Positions 9,189 to 18,007 of a DNA stretch of 64,000 nt are shown here, piece by piece (within the stretch, counting starts at the first letter, position 1; each line of letters starts with the position of its first letter). A program made the position numbers and the translations under genes. The DNA lies in NCBI GenBank assembly GCA_007693585.1, contig REDH01000065.1:97421-161420 (forward strand). The letters run 5' to 3'. The stretch comes from Deltaproteobacteria bacterium (GTDB lineage: Bacteria > Myxococcota_A > Bradymonadia > REDH01). The notes below the pieces were generated by a model. The model saw only the letters and a list, made by a program, of their open reading frames with translations. It made no database searches and had not been told where the DNA came from.

Positions 9189-10910
9189 TCACTCTTCGCC
9201 TGAATCGCCGCCGGGGCCGCTCTCGGTGCCCGGCATCTCCTCCACTTCGGTCGGATCCTCGGCCGGCTCGGAATCCGGTGGACCTGGCTCCGATGGTTCA
9301 GCTGTCGGCTCTTCACCCGTGGGCTGAGAACCGGGCACAGTGGGGGGGCCAACTGGCCGCTTGAAGACGGGAAGACGGCGATCGAGGCGTTGTCCGCCTG
9401 CATCGTCCGCTCCTCCCACTGCGCCGCCGAGCGTGAGGGGCTGTGACGCGCTTTGCCCGATCGTGACACTGAGCTGGCCCGCCAGCGTGTAGCGACCGGG
9501 AGGTACCGCCTGACGCTCGAGCAGCGTCTGGAGATCAAGATCGGAGATGAACGCGCGCGCCATGGTGCGCGAAACACCGATGAACTGGCTGTTCAGGCTC
9601 TGCGGCTCACGTGTGTAGCTGTAGGAGCCCCCGGTCGCGCAAGCGATGTTGGCGTACTCATCCACGGGACCGGTGTAGGGGCGGCCAGCACCCGGCTGCC
9701 CGAAGGCGAACGGCCTGTCGAGATGCAGAACATGGATCTGCACGCCGAGCTCCTGGGCACGGACGGTCACGCTCGCCGCCGTCTCCGGGTTCTGGAATGC
9801 GTCCTGCGGATCGGGTGGACCGTCCACGAAGATCACGAGATGTCCCTGCGGGGCCGCAATGCCCGCTCCGGACGGAATGGCATTGGTGACCGCCTGCAGC
9901 TCACGATCGACCCGGTCCAGCATCTGTCGCGCACTGTACCAGACATTGCGTCCGCCGCGCTCGGGCGTGGTCAGCAGGGTATTGAACGGCTCGTACCGTT
10001 CCTGGCTGAACCGCCGGATCGACGCGCTGGATGTCGTCGAGTCCGTGAACTCGAAGAAGCAGTCGTCCACGTTCGGAAAATAGTTGGGCTGCGTGAACTC
10101 CTCACCTCGGAAGCTCGCCAGACAGATGCGCGAGCGGCGAACGTAGGTGTTTCGAAGCTGCGGCTCGGGCGTGTTGGCATCAGGCGGATCCGCACCGCCA
10201 CTCGCGAGCAGCGCACGCACCCCCTCCTGAATCATCTGCACACGGTATCGCGACCGGTCGGGCACGGCCTCGAGGACGACGCCGCCCGCGCTCGATCCGG
10301 GATCGAAGCCATGAACGGTGGACCCATTGAAGATCCCGAACAGAATGACCTGAGGCTGGGCATCCGCGTCCTCGACGCCATCAAACTCCGGCACCACCTG
10401 CGCAAAGGGCAGTCCGTCCGAGGCTTCGGCCTGGATGCCGCAGGCAAGCGGCACGCCGGGCGCAGGCTCCCCCGGATTGACCGGCAGACAGCGCATGCCA
10501 TCGAAACCTGCCGCTGCGCAGTCGGCGTCCGAAGCGCAGTTCACGTCCGGACTGACGAAGAGGCGTGCGTTGGCGAATCGCAGACTTTCCCAGTTGAAGT
10601 TCTCACCGAGAACGATGGTCTCGCGCTGGTCGCCCTGCCCTACCCTGTCCCCATCCACGAAGACGTTTCGTCGAGGGTCGAGGGGCACGTAGCGGAGGCG
10701 CACCACATTGTCCGAGCGCTGGGCGTCACATGCCTGATCGGTCACCGCACCCGACGTGTCCACGTTCGTCAGTGGTCGGTTGACCGGCGCGATGAACGCC
10801 GTCGTGTCGCAGGCGGCGAACAGCAGCGTCACCGCGAGGATCGCGAGCAGTGGCCCACGCCGCCCCCATCCGTTAGGCCGCGCATGGCCCAAAGACCTCA
10901 GATCGTGCAT
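9189..10910 (-). CDS. VWA-type lipoprotein, CglB-like candidate surface adhesin
   Basis: 573 residues from the ATG at 10910 (AAGGGA about 6 nt upstream; an in-frame ATG at 10943 is less likely). The lipobox is LFAAC. The central region reads as a von Willebrand A fold: a strand with VILFGIFNGSTV where the MIDAS motif DxSxS would lie (here NxSxV, so degenerate), a second strand LASFRGEEF, a helix RQMLDRVDRELQAV, strand HLVIFVDG and strand VQIHVLHLDRPF. Several Cys residues could form disulfides. The last ~90 residues are Pro/Glu/Ser/Thr-rich. M. xanthus CglB is a VWA-domain OM lipoprotein adhesin of gliding focal adhesions. First gene of the operon. Confidence 0.62.
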   Translation of the reverse strand: MHDLRSLGHARPNGWGRRGPLLAILAVTLLFAACDTTAFIAPVNRPLTNVDTSGAVTDQACDAQRSDNVVRLRYVPLDPRRNVFVDGDRVGQGDQRETIVLGENFNWESLRFANARLFVSPDVNCASDADCAAAGFDGMRCLPVNPGEPAPGVPLACGIQAEASDGLPFAQVVPEFDGVEDADAQPQVILFGIFNGSTVHGFDPGSSAGGVVLEAVPDRSRYRVQMIQEGVRALLASGGADPPDANTPEPQLRNTYVRRSRICLASFRGEEFTQPNYFPNVDDCFFEFTDSTTSSASIRRFSQERYEPFNTLLTTPERGGRNVWYSARQMLDRVDRELQAVTNAIPSGAGIAAPQGHLVIFVDGPPDPQDAFQNPETAASVTVRAQELGVQIHVLHLDRPFAFGQPGAGRPYTGPVDEYANIACATGGSYSYTREPQSLNSQFIGVSRTMARAFISDLDLQTLLERQAVPPGRYTLAGQLSVTIGQSASQPLTLGGAVGGADDAGGQRLDRRLPVFKRPVGPPTVPGSQPTGEEPTAEPSEPGPPDSEPAEDPTEVEEMPGTESGPGGDSGEE

Positions 10911-11004
10911 TCGAGTTCCCTTCAAGCGTTGCCTGTTCAGCACCAGCGTTTCTCAGCGCCGCGTCACGCACGCGGTGTGCACCGCGCCCGCCGGAGGCGA
11001 GCGG

Positions 11005-11033
11005 GTTCTATCCGATCGAACATGCCTTTGCAA
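11005..11033 (-). promoter_or_regulatory. Probable sigma-70 promoter of the gliding operon
   Basis: On the minus strand: TTGCAA (11028-11033), 17-bp spacer, TAGAAC (11005-11010). Predicted transcription would start near 10998, leaving a GC-rich leader of about 88 nt before the lipoprotein start at 10910. Confidence 0.45.
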
Positions 11034-11094
11034 CACGGTTGCCACAGGCGCCCCGGACATGCCCGAGCTCGAGAGCCATGACGGCCAAAAGAGG

Positions 11095-11124
11095 TTGACA
11101 CATCTTTGACGCGCACTCTATACC
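11095..11124 (+). promoter_or_regulatory. tRNA-Phe promoter
   Basis: Perfect TTGACA at 11095-11100, 18-bp spacer, TATACC at 11119-11124, with the tRNA 5' end 16 bp downstream. Confidence 0.7.
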
Positions 11125-11139
11125 CCCCGCCGCCGATGA

Positions 11140-11212
<73 letters not shown>

Positions 11213-11374
11213 CTTATACTCCCCCCACGGTTCAGGAACACGCAGGGACGCCTGCAGGGTTCGTTCGGCCGCACAGGCAGTGCGTGCCACGCGAACATTG
11301 CGGTGCGCCCTTTCTCGGCCGAGAGCCGTCCTCCAGGGGCAGCCGCCGAGAGAAGGCCGGCACCGGCGTCGTGC

Positions 11375-11893
11375 TCAGCGCCATCCCGCGGGGAGTCTCG
11401 CGAAGCCCCACGCGCCGTCGCGGCTGCTGTCCAGACGCCAGCCGTCGGGAAAGTCACCCTCACCGGGATCACGTACCCAGCAGAACACGGCCGACAACGG
11501 ATCCGGCCCCTGCGCCCCTTCCGCTCGTCCGCCAGGACCGCGCAGCAGCACCTTGCGAAGCTGCGTCGATGCGGCCAGCCCCGGCCAACTCCTGCTCTCC
11601 ACGGGCTGCGCGAACCCCTTGCGCATCCACTGCACGACGCCTGAGCGCTGCCCCGTGTCAACCGCGATCATTCCGTCCGAGAGCACGACGCGGGCGAGTC
11701 CGACGCGGCGGCCCGAAACGTCCACCGCGAAGTGCGTCTCGTCCCAGTCGCGCCAGTTGTCCTGCGCATTCAGATCGTAGCGCAGCGGCGTGCCTCCGTT
11801 CGACCACGCCAGGATGGCGCGAAGCGTTCGCGCCGTATCTTCCGGGCTCGCAGAGTCGAGTGTTCCCGTCCGCTCACCCACGATCTCGAACAC
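11375..11893 (-). CDS. Conserved-looking hypothetical protein
   Basis: 172 residues from a GTG at 11893 with an excellent GAGGAGG ribosome site 6 nt upstream, located inside the 3' end of the preceding gene. The stop of that gene (TAG) lies 1 bp before the GTG, so the two are surely an operon. No signal peptide or membrane segment. The middle (WRDWDETHFAVDVSGRRVGL) and the Trp-rich C-terminal half look like a compact mostly-beta domain. I do not recognise a family. An in-frame extension to 12130 overlaps the upstream gene and has no ribosome site. Confidence 0.65.
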   Translation of the reverse strand: MFEIVGERTGTLDSASPEDTARTLRAILAWSNGGTPLRYDLNAQDNWRDWDETHFAVDVSGRRVGLARVVLSDGMIAVDTGQRSGVVQWMRKGFAQPVESRSWPGLAASTQLRKVLLRGPGGRAEGAQGPDPLSAVFCWVRDPGEGDFPDGWRLDSSRDGAWGFARLPAGWR

Positions 11894-11894
11894 C

Positions 11895-12203
11895 CTATTC
11901 CTCCTCGTCCAGGCCAAAGTCCGTACGGGGAACGAAGCGAAGCGTACTGCGGAGCCGTCCTCCGGGATGCACGGCGCCGACCCCCAGGTAGGAGAGGGCA
12001 TCCGCGTTCTTCGCCGCGGTCTCCTCCGAGGAAAATCTGACCAGGACCTCTTGAACGCGGTGCTCCTTCCAGCGCCCCTCCCGGGCGATCCTTCCCAGCT
12101 CTCGGGCCAGCTGCGTGTCCAGTCTGGCATCGCCCTGCTGAGCGTACTCGTACTCCAGATGCTCCGTCTCCGGATGCCATGTCAGTCTGTCTTCGTCCAC
12201 CAT
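11895..12203 (-). CDS. Small acidic hypothetical protein
   Basis: 102 residues from the ATG at 12203, which has AAGGA 9 nt upstream; an ATG at 12266 in the same frame has no visible ribosome site. The sequence is soluble and charged, opens with VDEDRLTWHPETEHLEYEY and ends GLDEEE. A central helix precedes a predicted beta segment (RLRSTLRFV). No known domain recognised. It is followed at once by the 172-residue hypothetical and diverges from the phosphatase gene at 12358. Confidence 0.6.
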   Translation of the reverse strand: MVDEDRLTWHPETEHLEYEYAQQGDARLDTQLARELGRIAREGRWKEHRVQEVLVRFSSEETAAKNADALSYLGVGAVHPGGRLRSTLRFVPRTDFGLDEEE

Positions 12204-12357
12204 GTCTCCCGGTCCTTCACTGCCGTACTCCGTGCCTGCGGCGGACTTGCGATAGAGCCCGACCATGGCGAATGTTGCGTCGGCGTCAGGTCGCTGACAA
12301 GGCGCAATCGATGCAGCCCGACAAGGCTGTTGCTCCCGAACGCTCGCCCCGGTGCCC

Positions 12358-12816
12358 ATGTATCGCGCCATCTTCGTCTGCTCGGGCAACCTGTGCCGAT
12401 CTCCGATGGCCATGGCGCTGCTTCAGCATCATGGAAGCCTGTCCGGTACGTCGGTGATGTCCCTGTCGATGGGAACGCTTGACCTGGTGGGGCGCAGCGC
12501 CCCAAGGCCGGTGTTGGAGGTCATGGAGGAGATTGGCATCAATCTCCACGGTCACCGCAGCCAGGGTCTGCGGCGTCAGCTGCTCGAGCACGCCGACGGC
12601 ATCTTCGCCATGGAGCGGCATCATCTGGACGCGGTGTGTGCCCTTGCTCCGGGGGCGGCCACGCGGACCCATCTGCTCTCCGAGTTCGATCCGGACGATC
12701 CGTCCCCGATCGATGACCCCATGGGCAAGCCGTTCGGGGCCTATCTCGCGTGCCGGGATCGACTGCAGCGGATCATTCCGGTGCTGCTCTCCCGTCTGCC
12801 GGGGTCGGAGCACTGA
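12358..12816 (+). CDS. Low-molecular-weight protein-tyrosine phosphatase
   Basis: 152 residues, the normal length of the family. The P-loop is right at the N-terminus: FVCSGNLCRSP, with nucleophile Cys8 and phosphate-binding Arg14 (CX5R). The C-terminal general-acid loop is visible as IDDPMGKPF (an Asp-Pro-type loop). Such enzymes dephosphorylate phosphotyrosine proteins and often act on capsule or envelope kinases, but no tyrosine kinase gene is seen nearby. A GTG at 12352 is an alternative start. It faces the Rieske gene, whose stop lies 4 bp away. Confidence 0.88.
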   Translation: MYRAIFVCSGNLCRSPMAMALLQHHGSLSGTSVMSLSMGTLDLVGRSAPRPVLEVMEEIGINLHGHRSQGLRRQLLEHADGIFAMERHHLDAVCALAPGAATRTHLLSEFDPDDPSPIDDPMGKPFGAYLACRDRLQRIIPVLLSRLPGSEH

Positions 12817-12820
12817 CGTG

Positions 12821-13138
12821 TCAGAACACTTCCGGGTCCAGGACCTCGATCCAGCCGTCCCGCTCTCGAACCTCCAGCAGCCGGAGGCTGTAGTCCGGGT
12901 GAGCCGCACAGGTGCCTCCGGAGACATCGAAGGACCATCCGTGGCGCGGGCATCTGACCCGTCCGTCGCTCAGGTCTCCTCCCGACAACGGTGCCCCCGC
13001 GTGAGGACATCGATCGCGAAACGCGCGCAACTGTTCACCCACGCGCACGACGACTACCGGCCGCGTCCCGGCGAACCCTCTCGCCATCCGGTCCTGCGTC
13101 ACCCTGTCTCCGTGCAGCACACGCTTCCACTCATCCAC
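12821..13138 (-). CDS. Rieske [2Fe-2S] ferredoxin-like protein
   Basis: 105 residues from a GTG at 13138 preceded by GGGAGGTGG. Both Rieske ligand boxes are present: CPHAGAPLSGG and CPRHGWSFD (C-x-H ... C-x2-H). The length is that of stand-alone soluble Rieske ferredoxins or NirD-like small subunits, with no membrane anchor or oxygenase alpha domain. It should carry electrons to an unidentified partner. It lies between the phosphatase and galT, in opposite orientation to both, so its role is not given by context. Confidence 0.88.
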   Translation of the reverse strand: MDEWKRVLHGDRVTQDRMARGFAGTRPVVVVRVGEQLRAFRDRCPHAGAPLSGGDLSDGRVRCPRHGWSFDVSGGTCAAHPDYSLRLLEVRERDGWIEVLDPEVF

Positions 13139-13248
13139 CGGCCACCTCCCTTCATGGCTGCCCGGCAGGCGGATGCGGCCCTTGACGTTCCGCGTCAAGG
13201 GGGGCACCGGTACGTCGACACTGTGCTCACCCCGGCAACGCTCCATCC

Positions 13249-14268
13249 ATGACCCATCTGAGAACCTGCCCGCTCAGCGGCCGGACCACCTTGCTCTCGA
13301 CCACAAGGCATCATCGCCCGCACGACTATCGCGTGGAGGAGCGGCGGCTTCATGACGTGGATTGCCCGTTCTGCCCCGGTAGCGGAGCGGACACCGAGCA
13401 GGAGCGGTCGCGCCTGACCTCGCCCGACGGAGCGAGGTGGTCCGTCCGTATCGTCGACAACCGCTATCCCGCGGTCATGGAAGACGCTCGGGCGGCGACG
13501 GCGCCTGCGGACGACCATCCGCTCTTCCCTTCCGGGGAGGCCTGTGGGCGCCACGAAGTCGTCATCGAGAGTCCGGTGCACGAGCATCGGTGGTCGACGA
13601 TGGGCGAAGAGCATCTCTCGGGACTCCTGCAGGTCGTCGGTGAGCGTGTCGCGTGGCTTTGCGGGATGGCGGGTGCGGAACATGTGACGTGGTTTCGCAA
13701 TTCGGGGAGTCTCTCGGGCGGGAGTCTCAGGCACCCGCACTCGCAGCTGATCGCGACCCCATTCGTTCCGGCGCACGTCGGGCGGCGCGCGGAGGGTGCA
13801 CGGCGGTGGTGGTCCGACCATGGGACAGGCTACTTCGAACAGCTTGTCGCCGCCGAGCTGGAGCGGGGTGTTCGCGTGGTCGCCGCGACTCGTCACTTCG
13901 TTCTCCTGGCTCCGTGGGCGCCGCGCCAGGCCCACGAGACGGTGGTTCTTCCGCTGCGCCGGCAGCCGCGGTTCGGCGCCCTTCCCCACGAGGAGCGGCG
14001 CGATCTCGCCCGGTTGCTCCATCGAGCGAGTTGCGCCTACGAGCGCGCCTTTTCGCTGCGCGGCATGAATGTGGTGCTGCAGCAGGCTCCCATCGGCGCA
14101 GCGGATGCGGCCGACTTCTGGTGCTGGCACCTTGAGCTGATTCCGCGCAATGGGGCGATCGGGGGACTCGAGCTGGGCACCGGCACGCACCTCGTGTCGA
14201 CTGCTCCGGAGGAGTCGGCACGGATTCTCCGCGCTGGACTCGCCGCGCTTGCTCAGGAGGTGGCATGA
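13249..14268 (+). CDS. galT: Galactose-1-phosphate uridylyltransferase (GalT family)
   Basis: 339 residues. It carries the GalT Cys box CPFCPG near the N-terminus, a second Cys motif CPLSGR, the conserved NSGSLSGGSLRHPHSQL segment with the HxH nucleophile motif (HPH), and a late WHLELIPR strand typical of the HIT-superfamily fold. GalT moves UMP between UDP-glucose and galactose-1-phosphate; relatives use other sugar phosphates or ADP-glucose. The stop overlaps the glgA start by 4 bp (ATGA), so the two are translated together. The pairing suggests feeding of sugar phosphates into glycogen, though the true substrate cannot be told from sequence. Confidence 0.85.
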   Translation: MTHLRTCPLSGRTTLLSTTRHHRPHDYRVEERRLHDVDCPFCPGSGADTEQERSRLTSPDGARWSVRIVDNRYPAVMEDARAATAPADDHPLFPSGEACGRHEVVIESPVHEHRWSTMGEEHLSGLLQVVGERVAWLCGMAGAEHVTWFRNSGSLSGGSLRHPHSQLIATPFVPAHVGRRAEGARRWWSDHGTGYFEQLVAAELERGVRVVAATRHFVLLAPWAPRQAHETVVLPLRRQPRFGALPHEERRDLARLLHRASCAYERAFSLRGMNVVLQQAPIGAADAADFWCWHLELIPRNGAIGGLELGTGTHLVSTAPEESARILRAGLAALAQEVA

Positions 14269-15692
14269 GAGTCGCGTGGATCTCGTCGGAGGTGGCCCCA
14301 TGGAGCAAGACCGGCGGGCTGGGAGATGTCTCGGGAGCACTGCCGCGGGCCCTTGCCGAGGCCGGGGCCGCTCAGGTGTTCGTCCTGTCGCCGCGATACA
14401 GGGACCTGTGCCACGCAGACCAGCTGTGGCCTGCCCCGGAGCTTGCCCGGACGTTCCGCCATGGCGGGCATGAGGTTCACGGGACGGCGTGGCGGGTTCG
14501 TCATGACGACCGTGCCGAACACCTCTTCCTGTCGTGCGACGGCCTCTTCGAACGTCCCGGTATCTATGGGGACGCGCACGGGGGATACGACGACAACGCA
14601 TGGCGATACGGCGTGTTCTGTCACTACGCCGCGCTTCTGGTCCGGGAACTTGGCGCGGACATCGTCCACGCGAACGACTGGCAGACGGGTCTGCTTCCGG
14701 CCTTTCTGGCGCCTGGACACCTGCTGGTGTTCACCATTCACAACATTCTCTTTCAGGGACGCTTCTCCATGGATGCGTTCCGAGTTCAGGGGATCGCTGC
14801 CCCTGGAATCCTCGACGATCTCGCATTCTGGGACGGCGCATCGACGATGAAGCTTGCCCTTCGGCGCGCGGACGCGGTCACCACGGTCAGTCCGACCTAT
14901 GCGCGCGAGATCTGCACGCCGGCCCTCGGCTTCGGCATGGACGGTGTTCTGGCCCATGACGTGCGGCGTCTGCGGGGCATCCTCAATGGCATCGATCCGT
15001 CGTGGGATCCTTCGATCGATGCTGTGCTGCCTGCGCGCTTTGACGCGGATCGTCTCGACGGGAAGGCCGCGTGTCGCTCTCACCTCTGGACGTCCGCGGG
15101 CTGGAGCGCTCCCCCGGCGGGAAGCCATGTTCCGGTCATCGGTCTGATCGCACGGCTCACGCGCCAGAAGGGCGTCGACCTGGCGCTGCCGGTTCTCCGC
15201 GAGTTGCTGTCCGAGAACCGCGTGCGCGTCGCGCTTCTGGGACAGGGTGAGGCCGACCTGGAGCATGAGGTTCGGGACCTTGCGGAGATCTGGCCCGATC
15301 GGTGCCACGCCCATGTGGGGTACAGCGAGGAGCGTGCGCGCCTCATCGAGGCGGGGTCCGACATCTTTCTGATGCCCTCGCGTTTCGAGCCTTGCGGGCT
15401 GAATCAGATGTACTCCATGCGCTACGGGACCCTGCCGGTGGTTCACCGGGTGGGCGGGCTGGCGGACACCGTGCGTGACTGCGATCATGATCCGGACCAT
15501 GGAACGGGCTTCACCTTCGCGCCGGCCACGTCCGAGGCGCTTTCCGGTGCGGTCGAGCGTGCCATCCTGGCGTGGCACGACCCCGGGCGCTGGCATTCGA
15601 GCATGCAAAATGCCATGAGGCAGGACTTCAGCTGGGCGCGCTCCGCCGAGCAGTTCATGACCCTGTACGGAGACCTCTGGAGCGCGCGCTGA
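14265..15692 (+). CDS. glgA: Glycogen synthase (ADP-glucose alpha-glucan glucosyltransferase)
   Basis: 475 residues, standard for bacterial GlgA. The N-terminal substrate-binding loop [14 protein letters not shown] is intact, as is the [19 protein letters not shown] segment of the GT5 C-terminal domain, with the glutamate of the EX7E-type motif and a GGLADTV stretch. It makes alpha-1,4-glucan from ADP-glucose. It overlaps galT by 4 bp. Other glycogen genes (glgB, glgC) are not in the window. Confidence 0.95.
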   Translation: MRVAWISSEVAPWSKTGGLGDVSGALPRALAEAGAAQVFVLSPRYRDLCHADQLWPAPELARTFRHGGHEVHGTAWRVRHDDRAEHLFLSCDGLFERPGIYGDAHGGYDDNAWRYGVFCHYAALLVRELGADIVHANDWQTGLLPAFLAPGHLLVFTIHNILFQGRFSMDAFRVQGIAAPGILDDLAFWDGASTMKLALRRADAVTTVSPTYAREICTPALGFGMDGVLAHDVRRLRGILNGIDPSWDPSIDAVLPARFDADRLDGKAACRSHLWTSAGWSAPPAGSHVPVIGLIARLTRQKGVDLALPVLRELLSENRVRVALLGQGEADLEHEVRDLAEIWPDRCHAHVGYSEERARLIEAGSDIFLMPSRFEPCGLNQMYSMRYGTLPVVHRVGGLADTVRDCDHDPDHGTGFTFAPATSEALSGAVERAILAWHDPGRWHSSMQNAMRQDFSWARSAEQFMTLYGDLWSAR

Positions 15693-15727
15693 TTCGGTAT
15701 CCGGGTTCATCGAGACGGAGCGAGAAC

Positions 15728-17272
15728 GTGACTGACAACCTGAATAGACTGCGGGAACTCAACGAGGCGGCCGCCCTGGGTGGTGGACAGGCCCGGATCG
15801 ACAAGCAGCATGCTGCCGGCAAGCTGACGGCGCGTGAGCGGATCGACCTTCTGTTCGATCCGGGAACCTTCGTCGAACTGGACCGGCTCAAAACCCACCG
15901 CTGTGCCGACTTCGGCATGCAGGATCGCAAGATTCCCGGCGACGGAGTGGTCACCGGCTACGGTAGGGTCGATGGTCGCGTTGTCTATGTGTTCGCCCAG
16001 GATTTCACGGTCTTCGGCGGTTCGCTCAGCGGTGCGTTCGCCGAGAAGATCTGCAAGGTGATGGATCTGGCGATGAAGACCGGCGCACCGGTTGTCGGGC
16101 TGAATGATTCGGGTGGTGCGCGGATTCAGGAGGGCGTCGTGTCGCTGGCCGGCTACGCGGACATTTTCCTTCGCAATGTCCAGGCCAGCGGCGTCATCCC
16201 GCAAATCAGCGCCATTCTTGGACCCTGCGCAGGCGGTGCCGTGTACTCGCCGGCGATCACCGACTTCATCTTCATGGTCGATCAGTCGAGCTACATGTTC
16301 ATCACGGGGCCGGACGTGATCCGGACCGTCACGAGCGAGGAAGTCACCAAGGAAGACCTCGGAGGTGCCGCGGCGCACAACGAGATCTCCGGGGTTGCGC
16401 ATTTCCGTGAGCCATCGGAGGAGGCGTGCATCGCACACATCCGTCAGATGCTCGGGTTTCTGCCGTCGAACAACCTCGATGATCCGCCGGTGGTCGCCAC
16501 CTCGGACCCGGTGGATCGGGAGGACGAGGCTCTGCAGACGCTGGTCCCTGCCGATCCCATGAAGCCCTATGACATGCGTGATCTGATCGGGCTGGTGGTG
16601 GACGATGGGGCGTTCCTCGAGGTTCACGAGCATTATGCGCGAAACATCGTCTGCGGTCTGGCGCGCTTTGGGGGGCGCTCCTGCGGGATCGTGGCGAACA
16701 ACCCGATTCACCTCGCGGGGTGCCTCGATATCGACGCATCGGTCAAGGCGGCGCGGTTCGTCCGCTTCTGCGACGCCTTCAACATTCCGATCGTCACGTT
16801 GGTGGACGTCCCCGGCTTCCTGCCTGGCGTGAAGCAGGAGTACGGTGGAATCATCCGCCACGGCGCGAAGCTGCTCTACGCGTTCGCGGAGGCCACCGTG
16901 CCCAAGGTGACGGTCATTACCCGCAAGGCGTATGGGGGCGCCTACGACGTGATGGCGTCCAAGCACCTGCGTGCGGATCTCAACTTCGTGTATCCCACGG
17001 GGGAGATCGCCGTGATGGGCCCCGAGGGGGCGGTCAACATCATCTACCGCAACGAGCTCGCTGCGGCGGAGGATGTGGAGACCACGCGCAAGGAGTACAC
17101 GGAGCGCTACCGCGATCTCTTCGCCAACCCCTTCAAGGTGGCCGAGCTTGGGTATGTGGATGCGGTCATCGAGCCGCGCGAGACGCGGCGGCGAATCTGC
17201 GACGCCCTGGAAATCCTGCGGAACAAGCGAGACGAGAATCCGCCTCGCAAGCACGGGAACATCCCGCTCTGA
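15728..17272 (+). CDS. Acyl-CoA carboxylase carboxyltransferase (beta) subunit, propionyl-CoA type
   Basis: 514 residues from a GTG at 15728 (GGAG-type site upstream). It has the crotonase-fold N- and C-domains of the family: [13 protein letters not shown] in the N-domain, and [13 protein letters not shown] with [14 protein letters not shown] in the C-domain. Both oxyanion-forming Gly-rich regions are present, so it should transfer CO2 from biotin to propionyl-CoA or a related acyl-CoA. No biotin carboxylase or carrier gene is adjacent, so its partner lies elsewhere; a methylmalonyl-CoA decarboxylase alpha subunit is the main alternative. The gap after glgA is 35 bp. Confidence 0.9.
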   Translation: MTDNLNRLRELNEAAALGGGQARIDKQHAAGKLTARERIDLLFDPGTFVELDRLKTHRCADFGMQDRKIPGDGVVTGYGRVDGRVVYVFAQDFTVFGGSLSGAFAEKICKVMDLAMKTGAPVVGLNDSGGARIQEGVVSLAGYADIFLRNVQASGVIPQISAILGPCAGGAVYSPAITDFIFMVDQSSYMFITGPDVIRTVTSEEVTKEDLGGAAAHNEISGVAHFREPSEEACIAHIRQMLGFLPSNNLDDPPVVATSDPVDREDEALQTLVPADPMKPYDMRDLIGLVVDDGAFLEVHEHYARNIVCGLARFGGRSCGIVANNPIHLAGCLDIDASVKAARFVRFCDAFNIPIVTLVDVPGFLPGVKQEYGGIIRHGAKLLYAFAEATVPKVTVITRKAYGGAYDVMASKHLRADLNFVYPTGEIAVMGPEGAVNIIYRNELAAAEDVETTRKEYTERYRDLFANPFKVAELGYVDAVIEPRETRRRICDALEILRNKRDENPPRKHGNIPL

Positions 17273-17545
17273 GCGTGCTTGTGCCTGACCTCCGGAGCGG
17301 CCGGGAGCACGGGTCCGCCCGGCGCCGCAGGGGCTGCCAGGGGATATCCGTGTTCCTGTCCTCCGGACCCGGCAGTTCCGGACGATTCCCTGTCGCTGCG
17401 CAGACGCTGCTGTTTGCCGCGGTTCAGGGAGCCTCGGCCCAGTCAGGTTCGTGCACCTCGGTCGCGGACACGATGGCGCGGTACGGCTCCGGGTGTGCAA
17501 CGCAGCGCAGGTTCCGGGGCGACGTGCGTCGTTCGGGGTCGTGGC

Positions 17546-18007
17546 TCAACGTTCCGGGTCGCTCTCCCGGGTTCGCGAGCACTCGGCCAGCAGGTCGAAG
17601 ACCTGCTCTGCGCTGTACTCGGGGGAGCGTTCGCGGAGGCCCTCACACCAGAAGGCCTCGGCGATCCAGTCTGCCTCGGTGGCGAGGATCTCGGGCCAGA
17701 ACGGATAGGTGGCGCACTGCATGGGCTTGATGTCGTGCACGGTGCAGCCCTCCTCTCCGAGCAACGGGCAGGCGCCGCCGTCCTCGACCTCGATCTGCCA
17801 GTCGCCATCGTCCCCGCGAACCCACAGCTCTCCTGCGAGTTGCCGGGGCGTGCCATTCGGTCCAAGCAGGCGTTTCGCGATCCTGACCGCTTCGTTCGGC
17901 TGAACGAAGACCCATCCGGGGCGTCGGCAGCAGGCGCCGCACTTCGTGCAGTGGAAGGCGAGTCTTCTGTCGCTGAACCACGTCTCGGGCGGCGCGTGCC
18001 GGCTCAT
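17546..18007 (-). CDS. YkgJ-family cysteine-cluster protein
   Basis: 153 residues from the ATG at 18007, overlapping the end of guaA by 4 bp. Cysteines are arranged as in the UPF0153/YkgJ family: [12 protein letters not shown] near the N-terminus, then [15 protein letters not shown] and a WC further on. The family is thought to bind zinc or an Fe-S cluster; its biochemical role is unsettled. No signal or membrane segment. Translational coupling to guaA is likely only operon convenience. Confidence 0.82.
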   Translation of the reverse strand: MSRHAPPETWFSDRRLAFHCTKCGACCRRPGWVFVQPNEAVRIAKRLLGPNGTPRQLAGELWVRGDDGDWQIEVEDGGACPLLGEEGCTVHDIKPMQCATYPFWPEILATEADWIAEAFWCEGLRERSPEYSAEQVFDLLAECSRTRESDPER

